Source: a virus
Length of the DNA stretch: 64,000 nucleotides
Strand: one strand, 5' to 3'
Virus record (IMG/VR): IMGVR_UViG_3300035212_003113
Coordinates: 186,001-250,000 of that record
Part shown: piece by piece, positions 1 to 8,917 of the stretch
Layout of the letters: each line of letters opens with the position of its first letter
How positions within the stretch are numbered: position 1 is the stretch's first letter
Made by a program: the position numbers and the translations under genes
The notes under the pieces: model-generated
Told to the model about the DNA's origin: nothing
The model's database searches: none
Seen by the model: the letters and a program-made list of their open reading frames with translations, nothing else

Positions 1-807
1 CCTGGTCGCAGAAAGATAGATACCGGCGCCAACATGGACGGAGCCCTTTCTGCAATAAGAGAGCTTAATAGAGCACTGATCAGAGGCACTAAGCTAGAGA
101 GAGCACAGCTGGATATGTTCCTTGATAGCATGCATCGCTTTGGCATAAAGACGGACGAGTTTGGCGCCGAGGTTATCGAGGTCACAGAGGATGTCGAGAC
201 CGCGCCGCTAGAGGCCACAGGTCCTACTGCAGAGGTCCAGGTCGAAGCACCGACAGAAGAGGACGTTTTGGAAATTAGTGAGGATGACGTAACTTCCCTA
301 GAGCCCCCCGCCGCAGAGTCAGGAAAAATGGCGCCTGATGAGGAGGAGCCGGTTGAAATCTCACAAGAGGATATTCAGCCGATTGAAGAGCCAGCCGCAG
401 AAGCCCCTCCGGCCCCTGTTGCCCCGGCCTATGACCTGACCGAGGCACATGATGCCTTGCACCAGGTCGCAGAAGGTACTTCGTCTGCTGCCAAGGCCGC
501 CGGCGCAGTTGGCGATACCGCCAACAAGCTCTCGACCCTGGTCAGCCGGCTCAGTGCAATGCTGCCCCCAACTGTGGACGTAGCTGCACTGCCCGCCAAG
601 TTGCATGCTGCAACTGAAACGGCCAAGGCGGTGCAGGCCCTGGTGTCCTCGTCTGTCCGCTCGCCCACATGGACGGCAGGTTCTGAGTTGCCGCACATGC
701 CCGAGTTGGACAAACTGATCTCCGAAGTAGATCAGATTATGTCGCCAACACGGCGGGCATCTAGGTCTCTCCGCTTCGTAAGAACAGGAGACTCCTGGTT
801 GATCTGA
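1..807 (+). CDS. Acidic, Pro/Ala/Glu-rich protein, probably 5'-truncated by window edge
   Basis: I do not recognise this protein. The reading frame is open from base 1 to the TGA at 805-807. The first ATG (34) has no SD site in the preceding 15 bases, so the gene probably begins outside the window. The N-terminal part has a short helical segment, the middle is strongly acidic and rich in Pro, Ala and Glu (low complexity, probably disordered), and the C-terminal third is Ala/Ser-rich and predicted helical. It ends 3 bases before a strong terminator, so it is the last gene of an upstream operon. Function unknown; an acidic linker or scaffold-like protein is possible. Confidence 0.6.
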   Translation, partial: PGRRKIDTGANMDGALSAIRELNRALIRGTKLERAQLDMFLDSMHRFGIKTDEFGAEVIEVTEDVETAPLEATGPTAEVQVEAPTEEDVLEISEDDVTSLEPPAAESGKMAPDEEEPVEISQEDIQPIEEPAAEAPPAPVAPAYDLTEAHDALHQVAEGTSSAAKAAGAVGDTANKLSTLVSRLSAMLPPTVDVAALPAKLHAATETAKAVQALVSSSVRSPTWTAGSELPHMPELDKLISEVDQIMSPTRRASRSLRFVRTGDSWLI

Positions 808-810
808 AGA

Positions 811-838
811 AAAGCCCGGCCCCAAGCCGGGCTTTTTT
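811..838 (+). terminator. Intrinsic terminator
   Basis: Ten-base GC-rich stem (AAAGCCCGGC pairing with GCCGGGCTTT) around a CCCAA-type loop, followed by a T-run. It closes the operon ending at 807 and separates it from the trigger-factor gene. Confidence 0.9.
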
Positions 839-873
839 GTCTGCTGCTTTTTGTGACAAGTGTAAGTCTTGGC

Positions 874-2112
874 ATGAACACACCAACCACAAAGCTAGTC
901 GAAAAAGACGGCAACTTTATAGTGTCAATTACTGTTCCAACCCGTGATGTCGAGGACGCACTAAATTCTGCCGCCTCGGCAATCATGCCTTCGGCCGAAG
1001 TGCCCGGGTTCCGCCCAGGGCACACGCCACTGCCAGTAATTCGTCAGCATTACTCTACGCAGCTAAAGACGCAGGTGTCGGCCAAGCTAGTGCAGGAGGC
1101 AACTCGCACTGCTCTAAAGCAGCTAAGCATCTCGGCCGGCGCCCGTCCTACGTTAGATGGCGACTGTCGTCCGCGCGGCATTCGCAAGTGGCTCGGCAAG
1201 TTCGATATCAATGGTTCATTTTCTTTTTCGGTTGTGACTCCGGTCCCACCAAGAGTAGAGGCGGTCTGTGTCGACGGACTCAACATCGACACTAATGCGG
1301 ACGACTCCTCTCGTGCCGTAGACGAGCAGCTGCACCACCTGCGTCATGACTTTGTCATCAAGACAGTTTCAGAACTGCCATCCGCCGACGGTGACGAGGT
1401 CGTTTGCTCGATTACCGCTACAGATAGCAACGGACAGGAGATCCCAGACTTACGCCTGACAAGCTTTCCACTTTCCATGGATTTGCAAGCCAGCAACATG
1501 CTTAGCAAGACAATGGCACAGCACCTTCTTGGCAAGCGCCCCGGAGATATCGCAGAATTCTCCGAAGACGGCACCACGTACCGCATGGCTGTGGAAAGCG
1601 TCAGCAACCAGCAGCTGCCCCCCCTTGATGACGAATTTGCGGTCAAGTGTGGTTTCACGTCGCTTGCAGATCTGCGCCAACAGGTACTTAATGAGTGGTT
1701 TCTGAAAAATGCCGGCAGGGTTCGACGAGCGCTACATCTGCAGGTTCGCGAGCAGCTTGTAAAGAACAATCCTTTTGAAGTTCCCTCGGAGTGGCTCGCA
1801 GATTACGACAACAAAGTCCGCGGTCTTGCTCAAAATGACGAAACACTCCAGGGAGCAGATGCAGCGGAGTTCGCAAGGGTTTACGCAGCATCAGACTACC
1901 TACTAGAGCTTCTAGAGGATCAGTTCCCGGCAGAGACTACAATTTCAGATGTAGATTTGATTCAGTACGCAAAAGAAGAGCTGGCAACTGCTGCCGTCAA
2001 GCCCGAAGACTATATCAAATTCCTAGTAAACAATGGCCAGTATGACTCGTGGGTAATTCAACAGAAAAAGACAAAGACCCTAGACTGGCTAATTTCGCGA
2101 TCAAATCAGTGA
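874..2112 (+). CDS. tig: Trigger factor-like ribosome-associated chaperone
   Basis: Predicted 412-residue homologue of the bacterial trigger factor, which binds ribosomes at the exit tunnel and shields nascent chains. The N-terminal domain (about 1-125) contains the ribosome-docking signature GFRPGHTP at 45-52, keeping the Phe-Arg pair that contacts the ribosome. Residues about 170-245 match the FKBP-like peptidyl-prolyl isomerase domain in layout, and 250-412 is the helical C-terminal arm domain. Length is close to the usual 430. An in-frame GTG at 853 would add seven residues; ATG 874 is preferred because the alignment to the family begins there. It stands alone between a terminator and small genes. 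A full trigger factor is unusual for a phage; with DnaJ (10226) and thioredoxin (13491) it suggests the phage brings its own folding helpers. Confidence 0.85.
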   Translation: MNTPTTKLVEKDGNFIVSITVPTRDVEDALNSAASAIMPSAEVPGFRPGHTPLPVIRQHYSTQLKTQVSAKLVQEATRTALKQLSISAGARPTLDGDCRPRGIRKWLGKFDINGSFSFSVVTPVPPRVEAVCVDGLNIDTNADDSSRAVDEQLHHLRHDFVIKTVSELPSADGDEVVCSITATDSNGQEIPDLRLTSFPLSMDLQASNMLSKTMAQHLLGKRPGDIAEFSEDGTTYRMAVESVSNQQLPPLDDEFAVKCGFTSLADLRQQVLNEWFLKNAGRVRRALHLQVREQLVKNNPFEVPSEWLADYDNKVRGLAQNDETLQGADAAEFARVYAASDYLLELLEDQFPAETTISDVDLIQYAKEELATAAVKPEDYIKFLVNNGQYDSWVIQQKKTKTLDWLISRSNQ

Positions 2113-2140
2113 GCCCCCAGTGGCAGAAAGAGAAAGAAAT

Positions 2141-2422
2141 ATGAACAAGAAGACCGTTACGTGCACCGTTAGTGGTTTCGCTGTCCGCAAGTACACGTCA
2201 GCCGAGGGCAAGAAAGAGGAAGATCCCGGCGTCGTATCCCTCGCGCTTATTGGCAACAAGGCCGATATCCGCCCAAATGAGGCCCTGGGTCAGCTGACCG
2301 TTTCGGATGTACTGGCCGCTCTTAACGTGCACCAGGAGTCGCGCGAGCAGGTAGAGATCACTCTGCACTTCTCAGTTCCAGAGGAGCTTGCCAACAAGAT
2401 CGAACAGGCCCGTCGAGGCTGA
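2141..2422 (+). CDS. Small conserved-looking hypothetical protein
   Basis: Not recognised; 93 residues. ATG 2141 follows a purine-rich AGAAAGAGAAAG SD-like tract, which decides the start over an in-frame GTG at 2120. The protein alternates predicted beta strands and a short helix near the end and carries charged termini. It follows the trigger factor by 28 bases and is followed directly by a strong terminator, so it is likely co-transcribed with trigger factor. Confidence 0.65.
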   Translation: MNKKTVTCTVSGFAVRKYTSAEGKKEEDPGVVSLALIGNKADIRPNEALGQLTVSDVLAALNVHQESREQVEITLHFSVPEELANKIEQARRG

Positions 2423-2429
2423 ACGAAAC

Positions 2430-2453
2430 GGGGCCCGCAAGGGCCCCTTTTTG
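2430..2453 (+). terminator. Intrinsic terminator
   Basis: GGGGCCC / GGGCCCC stem around a GCAA tetraloop, followed by five Ts. It ends the trigger-factor transcript. Confidence 0.92.
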
Positions 2454-2458
2454 CTTTT

Positions 2459-2770
2459 ATGAACAAGATTAAAGTAGCAAAAGCAACAACGTGTCCTAGG
2501 TGTAATTCTTTCATCTATTACCTGCCAACCCCGCTTGACGCCGGGTTAGCACAGCATCTTGCGATATTCGGGGAACCGTTTTATCCCCTTGATCGCTTCA
2601 AGGTGTTTAAAATAGAGACAGAGGGCATCTTAATCGATTCAATGATAGGTCGCGGCGAGATCCGAGTTAAGTTCAAGCAGAACGCGGTATCGATGTCTGC
2701 ACTTTTCCGGACAGCTCTTCTAGAGTGGGTACAAAGCAAAGTCGGAGCCGCCGAGTATATCGGCGCCTAG
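2459..2770 (+). CDS. Small protein with one CxxC pair
   Basis: Not recognised; 103 residues. It begins with a basic stretch and a CPRC pair (residues 12-15) that could be half of a zinc knuckle; no second pair is present. The ATG lies only six bases after the T-run of the preceding terminator and has no SD site, so it may be translated from a short or leaderless transcript, or from read-through. It lies 9 bases upstream of the DNA polymerase gene and is probably in the replication operon. Confidence 0.6.
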   Translation: MNKIKVAKATTCPRCNSFIYYLPTPLDAGLAQHLAIFGEPFYPLDRFKVFKIETEGILIDSMIGRGEIRVKFKQNAVSMSALFRTALLEWVQSKVGAAEYIGA

Positions 2771-2779
2771 GTATTTAAA

Positions 2780-5700
2780 ATGAGCAAATTCGTAAACCTC
2801 CATGGCCACACATACGGTTCAGTTCTGGACGCGATCATTCGCCCTGCAGAGCTATTTAAGCGCGCCAAGGAGCTGGGCCACAAGGCAATTGCCATCACTG
2901 ATCACGGCAATATGTCGCAGATCTATCCCGCTTACAAAGAGTCAAAAAAGACCGGCGTAAAGCTTATTCCTGGCAATGAGGTTTACTTTGTCGAAGACCT
3001 AGATAATCCCAAGTCAAAGCGCCGGCATCTGGTGCTGCTCGCCGCCAACCATGAGGGGTACAAGAACTTGTGCCGCATTACATACGAGGGCTTCCTAAAT
3101 TCAGTTACCGTCATGGGTAAAGAGTTTCCTCGTATTACTGCGGACATACTTCGCAAGTACAACGCAGGTCTCTTTGCCACTTCTGCGTGCGGCGGCAGCA
3201 TCATTGCAGCACATCTGTATGAGGGCGACAACGATGGTGCTGATCGCCATGCAAAGATTTTTGCAGATATTTTCGGCGACCGCTTTTTCATAGAGATTCA
3301 GCCGCATACACTAAAGCGCGGCAATTTTGACCAGGTCCAGCTTAACAATATGCTCAAGGGCGTTGCAGAGCGCCTCGGCATTCGCATGGTTGCTACGTGC
3401 GATTCTCACTATCTAACTCCAGAGGACGAGAAGTTCCACGACATGGTTCTTGCTATCAGTGACAAGAAGTCGCTCTCTGATCTAACGCGTCATCGCTACG
3501 TGAGCAGCATTCCGTGTGGATCGTGCGCTGGCTCAGGCTGCGAGGAGTGCGGCAGCACTGGCATTGGAGAGATCATCCCATGCCCAGAGTTTTACCTGAA
3601 AACCGAAGATGAGGTCCGCGGCTTCTTCTCGAAGCAGTATTCCCCTGAGTTTGCCGAGCAGCTAATCTCGAACACCTCCATGATTGCCGACCAGTGCGAA
3701 GAGCCAAAGTATCTTGAGCCCAGCGGCGAGCGCATCCCGAAATATGATATGCGGATGATCACCTCCTGCAAAGACCACGACGAGTTTGTTGCCTGGCTGG
3801 CAGAGAAGCCTGCGCGACAGTCGATTCCAGTCGACAATGCATACCTGCGCTTTCGCGTGGCAAAGCGTTACCGCGATTACACTAAGGGCTTTGACCGAGT
3901 TAAGCAGAAGCAGTACTGGGAGCGCCTGGAAGCAGAGCTGGAGATTCTTGAGGCTCGAGGTTTTTGCAGCTATATGCTGATCGTAGCAGATGCCATCCAG
4001 TGGGCAGAGTCCGAGGAAATCTGGACAGGTATTGCTCGTGGATCGGCAGGCTCAAGCCTTATCGCATATTTTCTGGGCATTCACAAGCTGGATCCAATTC
4101 CTTATGGCCTGCTGTTCGAGCGCTTTCAGAATAAAGAGCGCGCTCAATGCCCAGATATCGATACCGATATTCTTTCATCTGGCCGTGATCGCCTGATTAA
4201 GTATATTTCTGAACGCTGGGGCCCAGAGTATGTTGCTCAGATCACTAACGTAAACCGCATCACTCCCAAGGTTGCTATCAAGGACATTGCCAAGTCCCTT
4301 GAAGTCGGCGGCACTCGCCAGGAGTCTTTTGCTATCGCTGAGAAGATCACAAAGGAAATCCCGCTCAAGGTTACAAAGCCCGATGGCAAAATTATCGAGA
4401 TTAATACGGTTGCTCTTGCAAAAGAGTACAGCCCAACTCTGGTAGATTTCTTCAAGCGGCACCCAGAGGTCGAGGCCCATGCAGAGAAGGTAGTCGGACT
4501 CCCCCGCAGCTGGGGCGTCCATGCCGGCGGCGTTATCGTCAGCGATGTCCCGCTACCCGAGTTCGTACCACTGCGCCGGGACTCAGATGGCACCGTCAGC
4601 GTGCACTATGACAAATACGTATCAGAGGAAGTCGGCCTAATCAAGATCGACATGCTTGGTCTCGATACCCTAGACGTCCTGCGCGAGGCGCATGCTGCCG
4701 CTCACAAGATGGGCATTGCGCTACCTAAACCTTGGGAAGTCCCAGAGGACGATCAGCGCGTCTACAAGATGATTTCTGATGGCGACGTTCTCGGTCTATT
4801 TCAGCTGGAAGGCGGAACGCTTGCACAGCTGTGCAAACCAATGCAGCCAAAGACTATAGAAGATATTTCTCTCATTAACGCACTCGGTCGACCTGGTGTT
4901 GACAAGGCCAAGCGCAAGCAATTTATTGAGCGCCGGCATGGTCGGCAGGAGGTCGAGTATGCTCACCCCGAGCTCGAGCACATCTCCAAGGCAACCCTTG
5001 GCATCTCTGTCTATGATGAAGATCTTCTAAAGATCGCGAACCACATCGCAGGCTGGAGTCTTTCTGAGGCTGACGGACTGCGCAAGCTAACAAAGCTAAA
5101 GGAAAAGGGCGCGGAGCTTGCGGCCAAGCTGGAGAAGAAGTTTGTGGATGATGCCGAAAAGCTCGGCCGTGTCACTCGTAAAGATGCTCAGTTCATCTGG
5201 GATAACGTTATTGCAGACTATGCAAAATACGGATTCTGCAAAGCACATTCTGTAGCTTATTCGCGAATGGGCTATGCAACTGCTTACTACAAGTATCACG
5301 CACGTGCCGCATTCCTGTGCGCCTACCTTAATCAGGAGATCTCTAAAAAGACGCCTGATACCGCTGCCTACATCGAGCAGATCAAGAAAGAGGTTCTTTC
5401 TAGCGGCATCTCTATCCGTGCCTGCGACATAAATCTGAGTGGAGACCGGTATCGCGCCATCAACAAGAAATCAATCGTTACAGGACTTAACGCCGTCAAC
5501 GGCGTTGGCGACGTAGCAATTGGGCATATCTTTGCCGGCCAGCCATATAACTCGCTTGCTGACTTCGTCTATCGTAGTCCTTCTTCTGTGAACCGCAAGA
5601 CCATTATCTCGCTCGCCAAGGCTGGCGCATTCGACGGCTTTAATATCTCGCGTCGCTGGATCTGCGAGGCTTTCTCTGAGGAGAAGCGCGCCAAGCAGCT

Positions 5701-6229
5701 GCGAACAAAGATCAACGCCCTTGGCGATGCCGCCACCAAAGACGGCAGCGATGCCCGCGATATTGATTGGTCTGGGTTTGACTATCTAGCTGATCAGAAT
5801 GCACTACGTGTAGAGTGGTCCCGCAAAGACATCCTACTCGGAGAAAAAGAAGCTCTTGGTGAATTTATCTCTGGCTCCGCAGAAGAGGTCTTTGGTGGTT
5901 TCTTCAAGAACATTGATAATCCTCTTACCAGGGCGAATATGATGGCTATGCCAAAATTCCATAAGGTAATTCTAGAAGGCATCGTACTTGGCATAGACCA
6001 GCTGCCAGTGCGCACTGGCAAGAATGCTGGTCGGATGCAAGGCAAGTTGCGCATAGAGTCACTTAAAAAAGAGGACTTTGAGGTGTCTATCTGGCCAGAC
6101 GACTGGGAGCTTGTAAAACCTCGCCTTGAGGTAGGACTGCCGGTAATAATGCGCTGTACTGTAAGAGAATGGAATGAATCTAAATCCCTTAACCTAGAAG
6201 ACATTGTCTCAATCTGGAAGGAAAAATGA
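2780..6229 (+). CDS. dnaE: DNA polymerase III alpha subunit (C-family replicative polymerase) with PHP domain
   Basis: Predicted 1149-residue C-family DNA polymerase, the likely replicative polymerase. The N-terminal PHP domain shows its metal-site pattern (LHGHT at 7-11, ITDHGN, PGNE, CDSHY). The palm has the RGSAGSS and PDIDTD motifs plus the KIDMLGLDTL motif that supplies the third catalytic Asp, followed by GRPGVDKAK and YDEDLLKIA. The HSVAYSRMGYATAYYK segment and an OB-fold-like C-terminus (about 1060-1149) complete the DnaE layout. The start is the ATG at 2780. A four-Cys insertion (residues about 246-262, CxxC and CxxC) resembling a DnaJ zinc centre sits at the end of the PHP domain and is unusual. 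No separate epsilon proofreader was seen in the window; the PHP domain may proofread. The stop overlaps the next start by 4 bases. Confidence 0.95.
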   Translation: MSKFVNLHGHTYGSVLDAIIRPAELFKRAKELGHKAIAITDHGNMSQIYPAYKESKKTGVKLIPGNEVYFVEDLDNPKSKRRHLVLLAANHEGYKNLCRITYEGFLNSVTVMGKEFPRITADILRKYNAGLFATSACGGSIIAAHLYEGDNDGADRHAKIFADIFGDRFFIEIQPHTLKRGNFDQVQLNNMLKGVAERLGIRMVATCDSHYLTPEDEKFHDMVLAISDKKSLSDLTRHRYVSSIPCGSCAGSGCEECGSTGIGEIIPCPEFYLKTEDEVRGFFSKQYSPEFAEQLISNTSMIADQCEEPKYLEPSGERIPKYDMRMITSCKDHDEFVAWLAEKPARQSIPVDNAYLRFRVAKRYRDYTKGFDRVKQKQYWERLEAELEILEARGFCSYMLIVADAIQWAESEEIWTGIARGSAGSSLIAYFLGIHKLDPIPYGLLFERFQNKERAQCPDIDTDILSSGRDRLIKYISERWGPEYVAQITNVNRITPKVAIKDIAKSLEVGGTRQESFAIAEKITKEIPLKVTKPDGKIIEINTVALAKEYSPTLVDFFKRHPEVEAHAEKVVGLPRSWGVHAGGVIVSDVPLPEFVPLRRDSDGTVSVHYDKYVSEEVGLIKIDMLGLDTLDVLREAHAAAHKMGIALPKPWEVPEDDQRVYKMISDGDVLGLFQLEGGTLAQLCKPMQPKTIEDISLINALGRPGVDKAKRKQFIERRHGRQEVEYAHPELEHISKATLGISVYDEDLLKIANHIAGWSLSEADGLRKLTKLKEKGAELAAKLEKKFVDDAEKLGRVTRKDAQFIWDNVIADYAKYGFCKAHSVAYSRMGYATAYYKYHARAAFLCAYLNQEISKKTPDTAAYIEQIKKEVLSSGISIRACDINLSGDRYRAINKKSIVTGLNAVNGVGDVAIGHIFAGQPYNSLADFVYRSPSSVNRKTIISLAKAGAFDGFNISRRWICEAFSEEKRAKQLRTKINALGDAATKDGSDARDIDWSGFDYLADQNALRVEWSRKDILLGEKEALGEFISGSAEEVFGGFFKNIDNPLTRANMMAMPKFHKVILEGIVLGIDQLPVRTGKNAGRMQGKLRIESLKKEDFEVSIWPDDWELVKPRLEVGLPVIMRCTVREWNESKSLNLEDIVSIWKEK

Positions 6230-6771
6230 ACTGCATTAACTGTAACCTAGAGATTTCTCCAAGCTTCGTCGCATCTATTCGCGACAATAAATGCCCTGCC
6301 TGTGGCAAGTCATGTCTGTCGGAGGCCGACCACGGCGCCATCTTTTCAGTAGTTTCCATCATCACCTCCGCTGTTACCGACCTGTCAGAAGATATGACTG
6401 TTCGTCTCGCAACTGCTCTACACGGCAAATTTGATATCTTTCCGAAAGGCGTTGTTGTCGACGGTCAGGTGACAAAAGAGGTTGTCTACGTAAGCAGCAA
6501 TAGCCCGTCTATGCGCAAGCCTGCTCCACTGCCTGTCCGCAAAGCGCGCTCCGCACCAGAAGCTGAGCTTCCTGGTGAAAAGCTCACGCCGGCCCAGCTA
6601 GCGCGTCTCCGCCAGTTCCAGCAAATACAGGAACAAGAGGCGGGCGATGATGATGAGGCGGTCACCTTTGATGGTCCGGTTGCTGAAGATATTCGCGATG
6701 CCGAGGCGATCCGCCTGGCCAAACAAAAGATTGCAAAGATGCGAGCTGAGCAAGCCGGAATCAAGGGCTGA
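6226..6771 (+). CDS. Zinc-ribbon protein downstream of polymerase
   Basis: Not recognised beyond an N-terminal zinc ribbon: CINC (3-6) and CPAC (23-26) form a four-Cys site. The middle (35-90) is predicted alpha/beta; the rest is charged and contains a helical Gln/Glu-rich segment and a C-terminal basic helix. Overlaps the polymerase stop by four bases, so it is translationally coupled to it and may be an accessory factor for replication or transcription. This role is inference from position. Confidence 0.7.
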   Translation: MNCINCNLEISPSFVASIRDNKCPACGKSCLSEADHGAIFSVVSIITSAVTDLSEDMTVRLATALHGKFDIFPKGVVVDGQVTKEVVYVSSNSPSMRKPAPLPVRKARSAPEAELPGEKLTPAQLARLRQFQQIQEQEAGDDDEAVTFDGPVAEDIRDAEAIRLAKQKIAKMRAEQAGIKG

Positions 6772-6774
6772 TAC

Positions 6775-7044
6775 ATGGAATGGAAAAAGCGCAACATAAG
6801 GAACGTGCATGTTTACTGCACAGATCTTGATGAGAAAAACTTAGAAGGCATGTTGGCAGAGTGCAAGATTGCAGATGCCCGCGGAATCATGTCCTGTGAT
6901 TTTGAAGGCAAAGTGATGCGCTTTTCTCCGGCCAAGAGTATGACATGGGGCGTTGTCTGGTATATTCAGAATCTTATGATTATGCAGCGATTGCACCAGG
7001 TTGATTCTGCTATAGAGATGCTTAAGAATCGCGGTGTGATTTGA
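6775..7044 (+). CDS. Small hypothetical protein
   Basis: Not recognised; 89 residues, alpha/beta composition, with two Cys and an amphipathic helix near the C-terminus. It starts 3 bases after the zinc-ribbon gene and its stop overlaps the TTG start of the next gene, so it belongs to the same polymerase operon. Confidence 0.6.
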   Translation: MEWKKRNIRNVHVYCTDLDEKNLEGMLAECKIADARGIMSCDFEGKVMRFSPAKSMTWGVVWYIQNLMIMQRLHQVDSAIEMLKNRGVI

Positions 7045-7430
7045 AGTTAAAAGAGTACCTGTTGGCTACTAGTGACTTTTCTTCTCTCGGCGACATAGAT
7101 ATCCTGTTCGAAGAAGAACCGTGGGGGCGACCAGGTGCTATCATATGGGCTAGCGCAAGAAATTATTTCGTCCCTCATCGCGAGGACGTCATAGGACTGA
7201 CTATGACAATGGACTCTCATAATAAATTCTGGCGCGCCTATATTACGCAAAATCTGGACAGCTGCATATACGAAGAGCTTTCTTCAATCGGCAGACCAGC
7301 TCTCGGTCTACTGAGTATTCGCGTGCACCTAGAAGAGGAGAGCGACAGCAAGCACCGCGACACCTTGCACAGCATGAACTTTCTTGAAGATGATCACGGC
7401 TACTGGTCACATAATATCTGGAGCGAATAA
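7041..7430 (+). CDS. Small hypothetical protein with TTG start
   Basis: Not recognised; 129 residues, acidic and Trp/Tyr-rich, with no clear domain. The TTG at 7041 overlaps the previous TGA, a start arrangement used several times in this window (also at 12284 and 28319). No in-frame ATG lies near the 5' end. The next gene begins directly after its stop codon. Confidence 0.65.
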   Translation: MKLKEYLLATSDFSSLGDIDILFEEEPWGRPGAIIWASARNYFVPHREDVIGLTMTMDSHNKFWRAYITQNLDSCIYEELSSIGRPALGLLSIRVHLEEESDSKHRDTLHSMNFLEDDHGYWSHNIWSE

Positions 7431-7982
7431 ATGTCAGAAGAGCAAAAGTCTGAATCGATCATGGCCCAGCTGGAGGAGCAGATTCGTGCTGCTACTGGCT
7501 ATCCGAACATACGTATAATGATGCGTACAATTTCTGAGTACGTTAATCAGATTCCAGATACTGTCTCGACGGTAGATGGGCACACTGCTCGTGAACTAGC
7601 TGCTCGCTTCTTAAAGGGCCAGTCGCTCTGTGCAGACCTTGTTGCAATTGCAGAATTTTATGAGGGCAAGATGGCTCGTAAACAGAAGGCAACCTATTCT
7701 GAAGCGTTTATCGAGGCACACGACAAGTTCAAGACGCAGAAGGAGAAAGAGTCGTACGCAGAAATCTCTGCTACGCACGTCGATGCGGCTGAAGAGCACC
7801 TGCGTGCAAAGATGTTCCGACTTCTTATCGAGAATAAGCGCGAAGACCTAGAGAAAGCGCATTATTTTATGCGTAAGATTGCAGAGGGTGACACTATGGC
7901 TCCGCCAGATCTATCGTCTGTGCAAAATGCTCAAGGTGGTACTATTCAGCGAAGGAACGAGTCTGGTCGCGTGGGCTTCTAG
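7431..7982 (+). CDS. Helical protein, possible UvsY-like recombination mediator
   Basis: 183 residues, almost entirely alpha-helical and highly charged. A long helix region (about 80-150) is rich in Lys/Glu and ends in a pattern loosely like phage recombination mediators such as T4 UvsY. The identification is weak and rests on helical make-up plus position: it lies just before the ssDNA-binding protein gene and a few kb before RecA/UvsX, its expected partners. It could equally be an unrelated helical protein. The 120 bases to the next gene hold only a small hairpin (8057-8070). Confidence 0.5.
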   Translation: MSEEQKSESIMAQLEEQIRAATGYPNIRIMMRTISEYVNQIPDTVSTVDGHTARELAARFLKGQSLCADLVAIAEFYEGKMARKQKATYSEAFIEAHDKFKTQKEKESYAEISATHVDAAEEHLRAKMFRLLIENKREDLEKAHYFMRKIAEGDTMAPPDLSSVQNAQGGTIQRRNESGRVGF

Positions 7983-8102
7983 ACTACGGATAGTTCAGCA
8001 TAGCAACGCCACTATGTGGCAGTCAACTATTAACAACAGTCTGTAGGCGCAAGCCGGGATAAGAGTATCCTCACTATACGTGCAGACAAAAAGAGGAAAA
8101 AC

Positions 8103-8849
8103 ATGACTACAGTAAATGGACGTATTGCTTGGGGTGAGAAGGCTGGTGGCGGCGGTGCCGGTGCTTCAAAGCTAGATCAGAAGAACGACTTTCTGCGCCT
8201 CAAGGCTGATGGCGACTACATCATTCAGCTGCTCAGCGAAGCGCCAATGGCTTATCACGAGCACTGGAGTAAGACCGCTGATGGCGCAAACCGCAGCGTT
8301 CGATGCTCGCTACGCAATTGCACTCTTTGCAAGGAATACGAGATTGCCAAGAACTCGCCGGATGCAGCGCGACGGGAAGCCTCAAAGCAGATGCGCGCTA
8401 GCCCCAAGTATGCCATCGAGGCTTACTTGCTTGCCCAAGGCAATGAGCGCCTTGGTCAGAGCGTCGGCCGTGCGGTAATCTTTGAGTTTGGCAAGCAGAT
8501 CTATGACCAGATCTCGCAGGTCGCAAAGACTCTTGACAAGATCGGCGGTCAGCTCAACGGCAGCATTCTGCTAGTTAATCGCGAGGCTCGCCGTGGTCCG
8601 TCCGGCATGTACAGCGTCACGCTAGTGCCCACGGGTTACAAGATGAGCCAGCAGCAGCTTGACTCTGTCAAATCCTTCGAGGAGAAGGGCATTGATCTCA
8701 GCAAGCTCTATGCTCCACCAGAGGACGAGGCCAATATGCGCCGTCTTGGTCGTCTAGGCGGCCCAGGCGGAGAGGCACCGACTGCCACTGCTGCGCCATC
8801 TGATGCTGCTCCATCGGCTGGTGGTGCCAAGTGGGACGATAGCTGGTGA
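8103..8849 (+). CDS. Single-stranded DNA-binding protein, T4 gp32-like
   Basis: 248-residue predicted ssDNA-binding protein that would coat single strands during replication and recombination. A Gly-rich N-terminus leads into an OB-fold core holding a gp32-type zinc site: His 52/54, Cys 68, Cys 73 and Cys 76, the same His-Cys-Cys-Cys order as T4 gp32. The C-terminus is a flexible Ala/Pro linker ending in an acidic-aromatic tip (WDDSW), as in SSBs that recruit partners. A strong AAGAGG SD precedes the ATG. It has its own terminator, and a weak hairpin (8057-8070) in its 120-base leader might serve autoregulation; that is speculation. Confidence 0.8.
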   Translation: MTTVNGRIAWGEKAGGGGAGASKLDQKNDFLRLKADGDYIIQLLSEAPMAYHEHWSKTADGANRSVRCSLRNCTLCKEYEIAKNSPDAARREASKQMRASPKYAIEAYLLAQGNERLGQSVGRAVIFEFGKQIYDQISQVAKTLDKIGGQLNGSILLVNREARRGPSGMYSVTLVPTGYKMSQQQLDSVKSFEEKGIDLSKLYAPPEDEANMRRLGRLGGPGGEAPTATAAPSDAAPSAGGAKWDDSW

Positions 8850-8871
8850 TTAAAAATTGAATACAGCACAT

Positions 8872-8902
8872 AGCCGGCGTCAGCCGGCTTTTTGCTTTTT
8901 TT
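8872..8902 (+). terminator. Intrinsic terminator
   Basis: AGCCGGC / GCCGGCT stem with GTCA loop and a T-run, closing the ssDNA-binding protein gene. Confidence 0.9.
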
Positions 8903-8917
8903 GATGTAATTCTGAAA

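Noticed and set aside
8040-8102. Small hairpin in the ssDNA-binding protein leader, considered as a tRNA or riboswitch
   Set aside because: Only a 5-bp stem; no cloverleaf, no T-loop sequence and no known riboswitch core.
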